Assembly (NCBI GenBank): GCA_017354895.1
Contig: CP071498.1
Coordinates: 1,178,001-1,242,000 of the forward strand
DNA: 64,000 nt
Direction of reading: 5' to 3'
Origin: Podospora comata
Taxonomy: Eukaryota > Ascomycota > Sordariomycetes > Sordariales > Podosporaceae
Below, piece after piece: positions 37,895 to 48,433 of this stretch (positions within the stretch are counted from its first letter, which is position 1; every line of letters starts with the position of its first letter). The notes under the pieces were generated by a model. It did not search any database. It saw only the letters and a list, made by a program, of their open reading frames with translations, and was not told the origin of the DNA. A program made the translations under genes and the position numbers.

Positions 37895-39268
37895 ATGGCC
37901 TTCCGACTCCCGGCCGCCGCTTTGCGCCCTCTGCGATCTTCAGTCCTCCTTAAGCCTGCTGCGCAACAAACACGATGGCTTGCCACACCGACACCGTTCC
38001 CAGTAACACAGAACATGACCAGCTCTCGGGGGCCGACAGCCATGGTCTTCCTGAATATGGGCGGCCCCTCCACAACGGATGAAGTTGGCGATTTCCTCAG
38101 TAGATTATTTGTGCGCCAATCCTACCAACGCTTTCCTATTCCTCGCCAGTGACAGGTTTGACTGACTGTGTTTTCGTCTGCCAGGCCGATGCTGATCTCA
38201 TTCCTCTTGGCCGCCTGCAAAACTACCTCGGTCCCCTCATCTCGAAGCGTCGTACCCCCAAAATCCAGAAGCAATACGCTGCCATCGGTGGCGGTTCGCC
38301 CATTCGCAAATGGTCTGAGCTCCAATGCGCGGAGATGTGCAAGCTACTCGACCAGATTTCCCCTGAGACTGCCCCTCATAAGCCCTACGTCGCCTTCCGC
38401 TACGCCAACCCCCTGACCGAGCATATGTACCGGCAATTATTGGCGGATGGTTTTGGTAATGGAAAAGGAGGTCGCGCCGTTGCTTTTACACAATACCCAC
38501 AGTATTCCTGCTCGACAACGGGAAGCAGTCTGAACGAGCTCTGGAAGTGGAGGCAGAGGCTGGAGGGTAAAGCCGGGCCGCTGGACGACGGGAGCGATGG
38601 GACTATCAAGTGGAGTGTGATTGATCGATGGCCGGTCCACCCTGGATTGGTCGAGGCTTTTGCGCAAAACATCGAGGCAAAGTTGCAGGAGTATCCTCCC
38701 GAGAGGAGGGACAAGGTTGTCTTGCTGTTTTCTGCGCACAGCTTGCCTATGACGGTCGTGAATAGGGGTATGTTACAGTCTTGTCTGGTTACGCAGCCGC
38801 AGTGCTAACATGCATCTAGGCGATCCCTATCCTGCCGAAGTTGGTGCGACAGTCCACGCTGTCATGCAGAGACTAGGCCATGTCAACCCTTACAGACTAT
38901 GCTGGCAATCTCAGGTTGGCCCTCAGCCATGGCTCGGCCCGCAAACCCAGATGTCAGTTGAAGAGTACATTGCCAAGGGTCAGAAGGACTTGGTCTTGAT
39001 TCCCATTGCCTTCACCTCCGATCACATCGAGACTCTCTACGAGCTCGATGAGGAGGTGATTGGCGAGTCGGGCCACAAGGACACTGTCAAGCGTGTTGAG
39101 AGTTTGAACGACAGCCCTGTGTTTATCAAGGCTTTGGCTGACTTGGCCAAGACCCATCTGGACAGCGGGATTGCGACTTCACCACAGATGAGTTTGAGGT
39201 GTCCTGGCTGCAAAAGCGACAGATGTCACGAGTCGAAGAAGTTTTTTGCCGCACAGGAGCTGGCATAA
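37895..39268 (+). CDS. hem15: Ferrochelatase, mitochondrial
   Basis: Three exons, 37895-38110, 38185-38767 and 38820-39268 (introns 74 and 52 nt), encode 415 residues. The enzyme inserts Fe2+ into protoporphyrin IX, the last step of heme synthesis, on the matrix face of the inner mitochondrial membrane. The N-terminus MAFRLPAAALRPLRSSVLLK is a typical presequence. Core motifs are AMVFLNMGGPSTTDEVGDFL, QYAAIGGGSPIRKWSE, FTQYPQYSCSTTGSSLNELW, the VVLLFSAHSLPM block with its His, and LIPIAFTSDHIETLYELDEE. The C-terminus has CPGCKSDRC, spacing CX2CX4C, as in ferrochelatases that carry a [2Fe-2S] cluster (animals and some fungi, unlike baker's yeast). The first donor is GTGCGC, weaker than usual, but it alone joins the frame into the expected family sequence. 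Confidence 0.95.
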
Positions 39269-39774
39269 ACAGAATTCAGCAGAAAAATGTATCTTACTGT
39301 ATAAGGTTGTAATTGCGAGTGTTTGTTATGACTTCTGTATACCTAGGGAATTGTGCAGGAGAGCTGGCAATGCCTCCCACCGGCAGGTGCATTTGTCATC
39401 CGGACAATGCAGCACCCGACTGCCGATGAAGGATGCGGGATGGAAACCTGCCTCGTGCGTCATTGATTTAGAACCGCACTTGGAGGTACCACCAGTAGAT
39501 TACAAAAGCTTCGTTATCTCTGTTGTTTTGTTGGTAGAATAAGTCTCCGAAGATGTCTTGCACTCGGACTTCGGGTAGTGTTATGGCTCTCCGACGCAGC
39601 CGGAAGGATTTGAACAAGCTATGGTTGAAGCTTTCACCAGCGACTAACCGTTGGAAATTCTATGATCTACAAGAGGCTTTATTCATTGAGGGAGCTAAAG
39701 ACCTGGGATTTCCCTCTCCCTATCTAGTATAGTGTAATGATTTGCTTATTAGATTTCGGTAGAGAAAACTATTT
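39269..39774. other. Spacer leading into AT-rich block
   Basis: This is 3' sequence of the ferrochelatase gene, grading into AT-rich DNA after about 39,730. No gene is seen. Confidence 0.4.
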
Positions 39775-39889
39775 AAACTAGAATTTATAAATTGATTAGA
39801 TTATAATTATAAATATATTATTAATTGTAATATTAGTTAGTTAAAGAGCTAAAGACAAATAGAAATGATAATATTAAAAATGCTTAAAT
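39775..39889 (+). repeat. Left copy of diverged direct repeat
   Basis: It starts AAACTAGAATTTATAAATTG and aligns end to end with 40575-40690 at roughly four identities in five by eye. Most differences are of the transition type expected from repeat-induced point mutation. Confidence 0.7.
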
Positions 39890-40574
39890 GATAGTTTAGG
39901 GTGCGGCTACAGGCTTGAGGGTATAAGTAAGGAAGTGGGGCTCAGAGGAGGTCAGGGGTCATGTATATAAGCAGTCTGCTTCTGACATTCTGTTTTAGAC
40001 GAATCATCGACTTTTATTTTCTTCGTACTTTGTATCTTGCACGCGTGCAGGCAATTTTGGCCCTCTGATCAGGCCAATCTGGTGCCTATTATGTGGCCTG
40101 CAAGCCCAGAACGTCTTTTTTTGTTCTGCGTGAAGTGCGGCCTGCGAGCGAGCTACTATCACGTAGGTGAGGTTATTCAAGGACCTATTGATAGTATATT
40201 TGTGGTGTTGTGGTTGTTTTTATATGTTTTCTCACTATTTTCATTAAAAAATGTTTTGAAGCACAGATTTTGAAATTATAGCTAATAAAAGTTTCGAACA
40301 CAGTATATTTTTCTTTACTAAAATTACCAATGAAAATGACTAATAATAATAATTTACAATAAATATCTTTAACTTTTAAATCGAAAAATACATTTAAAAT
40401 TAAATTTTTTATTATTGTAGTTTATAATATATAGTAAAAATTATTATTTATTTGTTTTTATTATAAGGCTTCAAGCTATAGTTAAAGATATTGTATTTAA
40501 CTTTAAAAAAAATTATAATGATGATAAGGCAAGGTTTTATTTATAAAAAACTATTATTAAATTTAAAACCACTA

Positions 40575-40690
40575 AAACTAAATTATATAAATTAATGAGA
40601 TTATAATAATAAGTATGTTATTAATTATAATATTAATTAGTTAAAAAAGCTAAAGATTAGTAAAATAGTAATATCAAAAGTATTTAAAAT
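40575..40690 (+). repeat. Right copy of diverged direct repeat
   Basis: It starts AAACTAAATTATATAAATTA in the same orientation as the left copy, exactly 800 bp downstream. Confidence 0.7.
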
Positions 40691-40735
40691 TCTTATAAAA
40701 GTTAAAACTTCTTTTCTCTATAGCTTACTTCATGT

Positions 40736-41330
40736 AATCCCGTTAGTTCCTATAGACCTCATAGCTTAGCGCCCTGTAATTTTACCTGATTTTTCAGGCC
40801 TTGAATTTAACAGGAATAGTTCATAAAACCACCTGCGGTCCCGAGGTGCGCGCGTATCCCTGCTTGGGATTGTTCTTTCGTTATTGTCCTCGTCGACCTT
40901 GATTTCTCTGTACTATGCCCTAGGACATCGAATCTGCCGCTTGTCTGTCGCTCTCTTCCCACCTACTATAGTTTTGATTCATGTCAAGTTGAGACTGCCT
41001 CTTCACCTCGGCGATATCCCACCTAACCCCGGACTTCTGGGCCTCGCCCCATCTTATCTTAGCTCGGGACAGGTCACAAAGCACCAGTTTACATAACACT
41101 AGCTCCAAATCACTTCCTCACAACAAAAACCAATTCATGTCGTAATTCCTCCCGCGCCTAACGACAGTTTTACCTTTTTTTTTTTTTTTTGGTTTGCGGG
41201 GCGGACAATTCTTTCTCCTTGCAACTTATGAACCACCATTCAACGGTTTCACATCACAAATTGGACCTTTGTTACATGGCGGTATAAGAGACTGTTTCGC
41301 GGCATCCCTGATATCAGAACGGGTACCTGG
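40736..41330. other. Promoter and leader of the MFS gene
   Basis: Base composition returns to normal here. A run of 16 T lies at 41175-41190, and no gene is supported. This is probably upstream regulatory DNA of the transporter. Confidence 0.45.
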
Positions 41331-43234
41331 ATGAGCACTCACAACATGGCGCGCGATGAGACAATAGCCGATGTCGGCACCGACGCGACCGAGTCGACAA
41401 GATTGCTAAGGGACAGAGATGAAACCAGCAATAGCGAAAGACGACAAGATGAAGGAGAGGCCTGGGTGGGTTACACAGACTTTGAGGGTTTGCCTTGGTG
41501 GAGGAGACCGACAGTTTGGTTCCTCTTGGTACCATATGCGCTTTTTACCCTGGCATTTGGAGGGACGGTGGTGCCAAAGCTGAATTTGTATGACCTCCCC
41601 CCTTCAGTCAAACAGAGGGTGATTTTAGCTGATTATCGATACAGGATTCTCGAGCTGGTATGCAAACGCTACTTTGCCGACCGCTCCGCCCGCGACCCAG
41701 ATTTCACCTTCACTCCGGTTATTCCTGGCGAAGACAACGACCAATGCTTCATCCCTGAAGTTCAGCGGTCTGTCGCAACCTTTATGATGGTTCTCAATGT
41801 TCTGACTGGATTACTCAGCGCCTTGACGGCGCCGAAGTTGGGGTCGTTGTCGGATCGTTATGGCAGGAAACTCATGCTGACGGTTTGCGCGCTGGGTGGG
41901 ATCATGAATGAGATTATTACCATCCTGGCGGCCAAGTTCCCGGAAACGATTCATTACAACTGGCTGATCTTGGGCGCGTTGTTTGATGGGCTTACGGGGT
42001 CTTTTACGGCGGGTAGTGTGCTGATTCATTCGTACACGAGCGATTGCACGCCCCCTTCGAAGCGCGGTGTGGCGATAGGGTACCTACACTCGTGCTTATT
42101 CATGGGGCTGGCGTTTGGACCGCTGTTGGCGGGGTATTTCGCTGAGTGGACGGGGTCGTTGTTGTCGATCTTTTATGTGACGCTGGGATGTCATATATTC
42201 TGGGTGTTTTCCATGTTGTTTATCACACCGGAATCGCTGTCAAAGAAGAGGCAATTGCTGGCGAGGGAGAAGTACGAGATTGAAAAGGCCGCGAGACGGC
42301 CACCGACTGTTGCGACAAGGGTTGGGGAGTTTGGGATGAGGGCGATGATTGGACAGCAGATCAATGGGGTTGTGTACATGATGAAGAACCAGAACCCGTT
42401 TGCGCCGCTCAAGATTCTTTTTCCCAAGGGAGCGCACAATGCGAGGTTGAGGAGGAATTTCTTGATCCTGGCGTTTTTGGACATGGTGCTGCTCGGGGCT
42501 GCCATGAGTGGCGGGACGGTTATAATATTGTACACCGAGTACATGTTTGGATGGCGCAACTTGGAGAGCTCGAGGTTTGTCTCGCTTGTGTCGATGGTCA
42601 GGGTTGTGGTTTTGCTTGGTATCTTCCCGGTTATCAACTATGTGTTCCGGACGAGAAAGGCTGCTCGCTTGAGGCGGGAATCGACTGCGCCGATTGTGGA
42701 GAAGAATAACGGGGCGGACGAGTTTGATATCTGGATTTTGAGAAGCGCGATTCTGTCGGACGTGGTGGGAGTGATCGGGTATGCTGTTGTCCGGGATCCA
42801 GCGATATTTGTTGGATGCGCCATCATCACGGCGTTTGGTGGCCTCGGTTCAGCTACTATTCAAGCTGCACTCAGCAAACATGTGCCCGCTGAGCGTGTTG
42901 GTCAGCTTCTTGGAGGCATAGGATTGCTTCATTCGCTGGCGAGAATTGGTGCGCCGGTTCTGTTTAACGGGATTTATGCCGCAACGGTGTCGTCGTATCC
43001 GCAGGCGTTCTTTGTGGTGCTGGCTGGGCTGTTCAGTGCTACGTTCATCGCATCGCTTATGCTGAAACCTGGAGGTAAGTTTCCTGACTGAATGATGTGA
43101 GAGCTAATAGACTTGGGTGCTGACATTTTACAGTGTACATGACCGAGGATGATGCTGAGCCAGTCGAGATTGTGGCTACACCTGGTGAGCGGGATGCGCT
43201 GGAGGATGATGAGCTCCTTCCGAGAGTCTCTTGA
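41331..43234 (+). CDS. Major facilitator superfamily transporter
   Basis: Two exons, 41331-43074 and 43134-43234, with a GTAAGT/TACAG intron of 59 nt, encode 614 residues. A soluble N-terminus of about 65 residues (WVGYTDFEGLPWWRRP) precedes the first helix (VWFLLVPYALFTLAFGG). The MFS signature between helices 2 and 3 is present as LGSLSDRYGRKLML. About twelve hydrophobic segments can be counted, split by a long central loop near 320-385 (LSKKRQLLAREKYEIEKAAR). The acidic C-terminus contains ERDALEDDELL. It resembles tetracycline-resistance-like MFS carriers, probably vacuolar or plasma-membrane, but the substrate cannot be read from the sequence. Confidence 0.9.
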
Positions 43235-43682
43235 TTGTGATGTAGCTTTCACATGTCAATATGGATCTGGAATATGGGTGGGATTTTGTCTGCATTGCAT
43301 TGGTTGTTGGGAGGTTGATCACTCGAAGTTATTAGACAGAGTCAGGTGTAGATGTGCATAACTTGAGGACATTGCATAAATTATGAACTGAACGAATGCA
43401 TTCTTTTGCTCTCCAATTACCCACCCGACCGTTTCAGAGATTGAGATACTTGCTTTTATGCTGAATGCCAACTGCCACATCAACATTGAGGTCGGATGTG
43501 ACCTGCACGGGGATCCTTTTTGTGAGTGGCCGTGGCAACCGTTCGTTTGACTGGTGTAGGCCGAGCTTCTTCCGCTATAAGCCCGCTAAATCCCACTTTC
43601 ACTCTCATCAACAACACTCGGCTTCAAACGACAGTCAATAACACCACAGATCGGCAAGCTATTCCCAAGTAAGCCAGCCACC
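43235..43682. other. Spacer between MFS and HIT genes
   Basis: It holds the 3' end of the transporter and the promoter of the HIT gene. No other feature is seen. Confidence 0.45.
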
Positions 43683-45101
43683 ATGCTCTCCTCACGAGCA
43701 TCAAAGCTGAAGTCTTTTCCCGGTGTATATTCTCATCGTTCTTTATCCCCAGGAACATTCCCGCAACAGCAGCAGCGGCGTTTGCTTCACCAAAAACGAC
43801 CTACCCCACCACCACCACCACCACCACAACTTGGACAACCACAACGACGACCAACTCTCACCACTTTTCCAATCCCACCACCCTCCCTCCCAAGAAAAAT
43901 CACCTCCCTCAAAATGTCCACCACCCCCTCAAAATCCTCCCCCCCTCCCACCAACATAACCTTCGGACCCTATCCCATCCCCCATTCTCAAATCTTCCTC
44001 CTCACCCCCCTCACCTTTGCCCTCGTCAACCTAAAGCCTCTTTTGCCAGGCCACGTCTTGGTGTGCCCTATCCACCGTCACAAACGCCTCACCTCTTTGT
44101 CTCAGGAAGAACTCCTCGACCTGTGGTCCACCGTCCAAAAAGTCCAGGTCATGCTCGCTAGGCATTACTTCCCTTCCCCTGGCGCCCCAGAGCAAGGGAG
44201 TTTTAACATTGCTGTTCAGGACGGGCAGGAGGCAGGGCAGACGGTGCCGCATGTGCATGTGCACGTTATTCCGAGGATCAGAGGTGTGACGGAGAAGGGG
44301 GGGGATGGGGCGGGGGATGAGCTTTATGAGAGGATGGCTGGGGAGGAGGGGAATGTAGGGGGTGCGTTGTGGGATAAGGAGAATGGCTGTGGGGGGGAGA
44401 GGCCGGTGGGGAGGGGAAAGTTCGATCGGATTGAGGATGCGGAGAGGATGGCGAGGGAGGCGGGGGATATGCAGAGTGAGGCGGAGGTGTATAAGCGGGT
44501 GTTGGAGGAGATGGAGAGGGATGAGGTGAGAGATTATGGGATAGAGAATGAAAAAGGGGACAAGATGGCTGACGATGTGGTAGCAGGTGAAGAAGTAAAG
44601 TCACGGCAGCGGGGGGTGATGGGGTTTGGAGAGTATTTGATCTTGGAAATCAAAAAGAATCTCGGGTTGGTCAAGCAAGAGGTGGAGGCGTTGAATGAAG
44701 GGTTGGATGATGGCTATGTTCGCAAGTCGATGAGTGAATTTGCTGGATGGTATGATTGGTTGTCGGGGAAGGGGGAAGCGGCAATTGAGTATGAGGAACC
44801 ACCAGACGTTGGAAAGCTATTCGAGGGTGATAAAAGAGCGATGAAGGCTTTGGACCGGTTTGATGGTTTTGACGACGACAGGGGACCAGGTGGTTGGGAG
44901 GACTATCAAGTGGACTACGAGTTTATGGCGCTGTATGATCAGAAATATGACCAGTGGAAGGGCAAGAGGAGGAAGCAGAGGCGTGAGGCGAGGAAACGGC
45001 GGGCGGCTGGGTGGGAAACATTCATTTCAAGCAAGCCTGCACATGAGCCTTTCTTCGACGAAGACGAGAATTTTTCCCTTGGGCATGGCTCCGGACGTTG
45101 A
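43683..45101 (+). CDS. HIT-domain hydrolase with long C-terminal extension
   Basis: A single open frame of 472 residues. The HIT domain covers about 92-240, with PLLPGHVLVCPIHRHKRLTS and the histidine triad HVHVHV at 190-195. It most resembles the Fhit/Hnt2 group, which cleaves diadenosine polyphosphates. The first ATG has an ideal context (GCCACC) and adds 77 Pro/Gln-rich residues that could be a mitochondrial presequence. A second in-frame ATG at 43914 (MSTTPSKS) fits the usual family start. Beyond the normal end near residue 280, about 190 more residues follow, rich in charge (KRRKQRREARKRRAAGW). These are not part of known Fhit proteins, so this may be a fusion or fungal extension. The 3' end overlaps another frame that also looks coding. 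Confidence 0.75.
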   Translation: MLSSRASKLKSFPGVYSHRSLSPGTFPQQQQRRLLHQKRPTPPPPPPPQLGQPQRRPTLTTFPIPPPSLPRKITSLKMSTTPSKSSPPPTNITFGPYPIPHSQIFLLTPLTFALVNLKPLLPGHVLVCPIHRHKRLTSLSQEELLDLWSTVQKVQVMLARHYFPSPGAPEQGSFNIAVQDGQEAGQTVPHVHVHVIPRIRGVTEKGGDGAGDELYERMAGEEGNVGGALWDKENGCGGERPVGRGKFDRIEDAERMAREAGDMQSEAEVYKRVLEEMERDEVRDYGIENEKGDKMADDVVAGEEVKSRQRGVMGFGEYLILEIKKNLGLVKQEVEALNEGLDDGYVRKSMSEFAGWYDWLSGKGEAAIEYEEPPDVGKLFEGDKRAMKALDRFDGFDDDRGPGGWEDYQVDYEFMALYDQKYDQWKGKRRKQRREARKRRAAGWETFISSKPAHEPFFDEDENFSLGHGSGR

Positions 45102-45432
45102 CGGATCGGGCAAAGACAAGACTGTCCTGATCAGGATTTTGAACGAGAAGAAAGGTGTGTCTGCGAATTGGCACGTCAACTTTGAAGCCTTGACGGTCGA
45201 TGAGGACGTTCAGAGGAGGTTTTTGATCGGGGTTGCGAGGGCCGAGAGGCAGCGCAAGCTTGCTTTTGTGAGATTTCCCATCAAGGGTGATGATCTAGGG
45301 AAATGGCTGGCGGCCAAGGGGGTCAACGGGGGGAAAGGTGGGGAAAATAGCAAAGTAGTCCAGGATCGGGAACAAACCAAGGGAGGTAAAGGTGGCAAGG
45401 GGAAGAAGGGAAAGAAGGCAAAGGCGAAATAA
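45085..45432 (+). CDS. Overlapping downstream frame, possible continuation of HIT gene
   Basis: An ATG-started frame of 115 residues, +1 relative to the HIT gene, overlaps its last 17 bases. Its protein looks real: KTVLIRILNEKKGVSANWHV, then RRFLIGVARAERQRKLAFVR, and a Lys/Gly-rich tail. The lack of any spacer makes an independent gene unlikely in a fungus. It could be the true C-terminus of the HIT-containing protein reached by an unseen intron or an alternative transcript, or the sequence may contain an indel. I found no good GT-AG pair that would join the two frames. Confidence 0.45.
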   Translation: MAPDVDGSGKDKTVLIRILNEKKGVSANWHVNFEALTVDEDVQRRFLIGVARAERQRKLAFVRFPIKGDDLGKWLAAKGVNGGKGGENSKVVQDREQTKGGKGGKGKKGKKAKAK

Positions 45433-45705
45433 TTGTTTGATAGATGTCAACTGAATCGAAAAGGCTAGAGATGTTCACACGCTTATTCAATCGCTTTAAC
45501 CAAAGCAAATATCACGCAATAAATGCCATGCCTAACTCTTCCAAGCAACAAATCAATCCGATTCGCAACAAGGGAAAACGTATATAAACTACCTAGGTAA
45601 CCAACCAGAAGCCCATTTGTACACTGCCCGCCAAATATATCCCAAAAGAGTATCCGAAATAAGTCGGCAATGCTCCCATCCCAATGATAACCCATTGCAA
45701 CAAAT

Positions 45706-48433
45706 CTAATCCAACCCAGGAAGATGATCCAACGTCCCCATCGACCCCAAATTATCAAAACCACCGGTATCCATCTCATTACCTCCCCTGCCACCACCAT
45801 TCAACCCCCTAAACATAAAAAGCGATGATGGATCACCATTGCTCGGCCCTTGGTTCGTTTGTTGCGGTCCGCCACCGTTCGGCGACATACCCCATGTCTC
45901 AAAATTCTGCTGCCAGTTCACGCCATCCTTGATGTACCAATCCTGCCCGTCAATCACATACCCCGAATTCGAGCTGACATGTCTCCTTGGGTTAGGGTTG
46001 AACGGCGAGGGGTTGTACGAAGGCATTGGCGGTTGTGATGGCTGCGACACGGTCGACCAGCCGTTCATTGCCGATAGGGGATCAGCTACCGACATGGCCA
46101 TTGGGGAAGTGGCGGCCGTGGTGCTAGCTGTGTGCGATTGTGATTGGGGAAGTTGGAGCCCAGCCACGCTGAAGTTGGCGAGGATATCCGGGGACATGCT
46201 GGCTGCTGGGAGGCGGTTGTCAAAGGTCATTTGTTGGTGTTGATGACTCGATGGGTACATATATGGGTTTGGTGGACTGTGTTCGGCTTTGCTGTTTGGT
46301 GAAGCGGGTAGGGATTGTGGTGACTGCGCCGAGTAGTGTGATGATTTGTTTGGTGACGGGACGTCCGAAGTGCTAAACGTGCCATACTTCTCGTCGGTGC
46401 GGTTGAGCACCAAAGAGGCTTCTTCGGGGAGCTCGACATTCCATTTCCGCGCAAGAACGCTGAGAATAGACAGTGTTCTGCGAGCGCACAGCCAATCCTC
46501 AGCAATTTCTTCCAGGTGTTTGATGCCGTGGATAATGTCTCTCTTGGCTGTCTTTTCAGGTAGGTTGAGCATGTGAATTGTGCAGGCTGAGTGCACCATA
46601 TATACGGCGATATTGCAGATCTGTCGTAGGTTATACATCTTTTTGTAGAGGCGCATCAGTTTGGAGATGGCGCCAGCGTTGGAAGTACATATCCTCCTGG
46701 GCGAGACATGTGATGGTAATGGTGATGACGACGGGGTGTATTTGAGGAATGGCCGGAACAGGTGGATGTACTGCAGGTGATAGAACATGCTGCTTAAGGT
46801 TAGCCACAACACATCAAGGGAAAAGAAAAATCAACGAGACATACTGCATCAGGATGACGTTCGGCAATTGCCCTTCCTTGGGCTCAAACTCCTGTGGTAA
46901 CTCTGCTTTCCAATCCTCTAGTCGCCTGTGCAGCTCGCTGAGCTTCTTAAGCTCAACGTATTTCCCACTAGAGCGTCCTATATGGTTAGGGTGGTAAAAG
47001 AAGAGCAGCAGATCGCTGCTAATCTCGCAAAGCTTCGATAGCTGTAAACCAGTGGCCCTTGTTCGGGCAGGCTGCTTTGAAGACTGGTCAAAGCCGGCAT
47101 CTGTGTATGGCGACCACATCATGGCGTCTTCGTCTGGAAATACATCGTACTTTGGTACATTGTATGAGTTCTTCGGAAGTTGAGGTAGCCGGCCGAGGTA
47201 GTTTGACCAGCACTTGTCGAATAGGAAACACCCCCAAAATGTGATCCTTCGGGCATCCACCTCCTTTTCATCCAACGAGTCCTTGTCCTTGGAGATACCG
47301 CCAATGTCTAGGTTGAGACCAATGTCCTGAGCCATCCGGAAACTCATACCGCTGTATACCCAGCCCTTAGCCTCCCGACCACATCCCGCTTCTCGAACAG
47401 ACATGAGCGCCAATGCCTGCACAGTGGTGAGTTTTGGCTTTTCGTACTCGTCATTCTCCACGATAAGCCTCTTTGCCTCGGCGAAAAAATGGTCCCCCTT
47501 CGTTCTACTGTCGCCGGATATCGCAAAAGCGCCCGGTAAACTTGTGAAGTGGCATCCAAGAGATAACATCGCATTGACCAGCAGTGACGAACAATACACC
47601 GTGGTTCGTGGCTGGCCTCGTGGTTTCCCCTTGAAGAAGTCTCGGTAAAAGAGGTCCTTCGACAGCGTCGTGAAATAGGGGTAGTGCCAGTTGAAGTACA
47701 TGTTGATGAGGTGAACGATCAGTTGTGTGTCTTTGGTCACTTCGGTCCAGCTAGTCACTGGATCTTCGCCCGACAGGTAGCTCTCGGATTCTGGTTCGTC
47801 AGGTACGTTGGCGGTTTCGCCGAGATAGATCAGATGAGATGTCCCGCCGATGAATCGAACCGAACCATTCTCCAGCCTCAACTCTCCCATCTTGCGCGCC
47901 AATTCCCTCTCGCCTTCGACGGGTAGGTTTGCCGAATAGTCGTCGTCCAATCGGCCAAAGTCCTCCTCCTCATCTGCTTCATTAGAAATGTCATTTTTGA
48001 GAATGGACTCGGCGACGTTATCCAGGCTGTCACAAGTACGAATCTTTTTCACAATAGCCGGTACGTCCTCTTCGGCGGCGTTGAGGATGGCCTCAATCAA
48101 AATCTGGAGAGTCGAGTTCCTGGCCTTCATGCTGTCCGTCTTCTCACGGTAGACGCCCTTGCGGCGATGGTCCGAATTGGGATCATAGACACATTCGGTG
48201 CCGTAGACGCTGGCACATGCCGCGCAGCTCGGTAGAGCACCATCGCATTTTGATTTCCTCTTGCGACAGGCAATACAAGCAGTGCTGACACACCTTCGTT
48301 TCTGGTTGGCGGGATCGCCGGCGCGCCTGGATTTCTTCTTGGACGGTGGCGGCGGGTCGGCGCTCCCTCCCGCAAAAGCATCCAGATCTCCGTGTTCAAA
48401 GGAGGCGACGACGGCGGCGTCGGTTCCCTCCAT
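45706..48433 (-). CDS. Zn2Cys6 transcription factor
   Basis: Two exons, 48433-46845 and 46789-45706, with a 55-nt intron give 890 residues. The first in-frame ATG (MEGTDAAVV) was chosen; the frame above it only offers GTG. The binuclear zinc cluster uses Cys53, 56, 63, 70, 73 and 81 (ACIACRKRKSKCDGALPSCA), followed by the linker NSDHRRKGVYREKTDSMKAR. The middle matches the fungal-specific regulatory domain (LINMYFNWHYPYFTTLSKDL, ALMSVREAGCGREAKGWVYS, ARRITFWGCFLFDKCWSNYL). The acceptor CAG at the exon 2 start was preferred over an AAG three bases upstream. The C-terminal 250 residues are Pro/Ser/Gln/Asn-rich and probably an activation region. The cluster and linker resemble nitrogen-regulator-like factors, but the target pathway is not certain. 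Confidence 0.9.

Larger units (their letters stand above)
39775..40735. mobile_element. AT-rich relic with direct repeats, family unknown
   Basis: About 1 kb of DNA is far more AT-rich than its surroundings, with TA-rich stretches typical of repeat-induced point mutation in Sordariomycetes. Two diverged direct repeats of about 115 bp flank a core that is partly normal in base composition (about 39,895-40,200). No coding sequence survives. It is a fossil, so old and eroded that the family cannot be named; an LTR-type or other repeat-ended element is possible. Age cannot be judged beyond old. Confidence 0.45.

Noticed and set aside
45706-48433. Naming the zinc-cluster factor nit-4/nirA
   Set aside because: The resemblance in the zinc cluster and linker is suggestive only; without a search I cannot separate it from paralogues.
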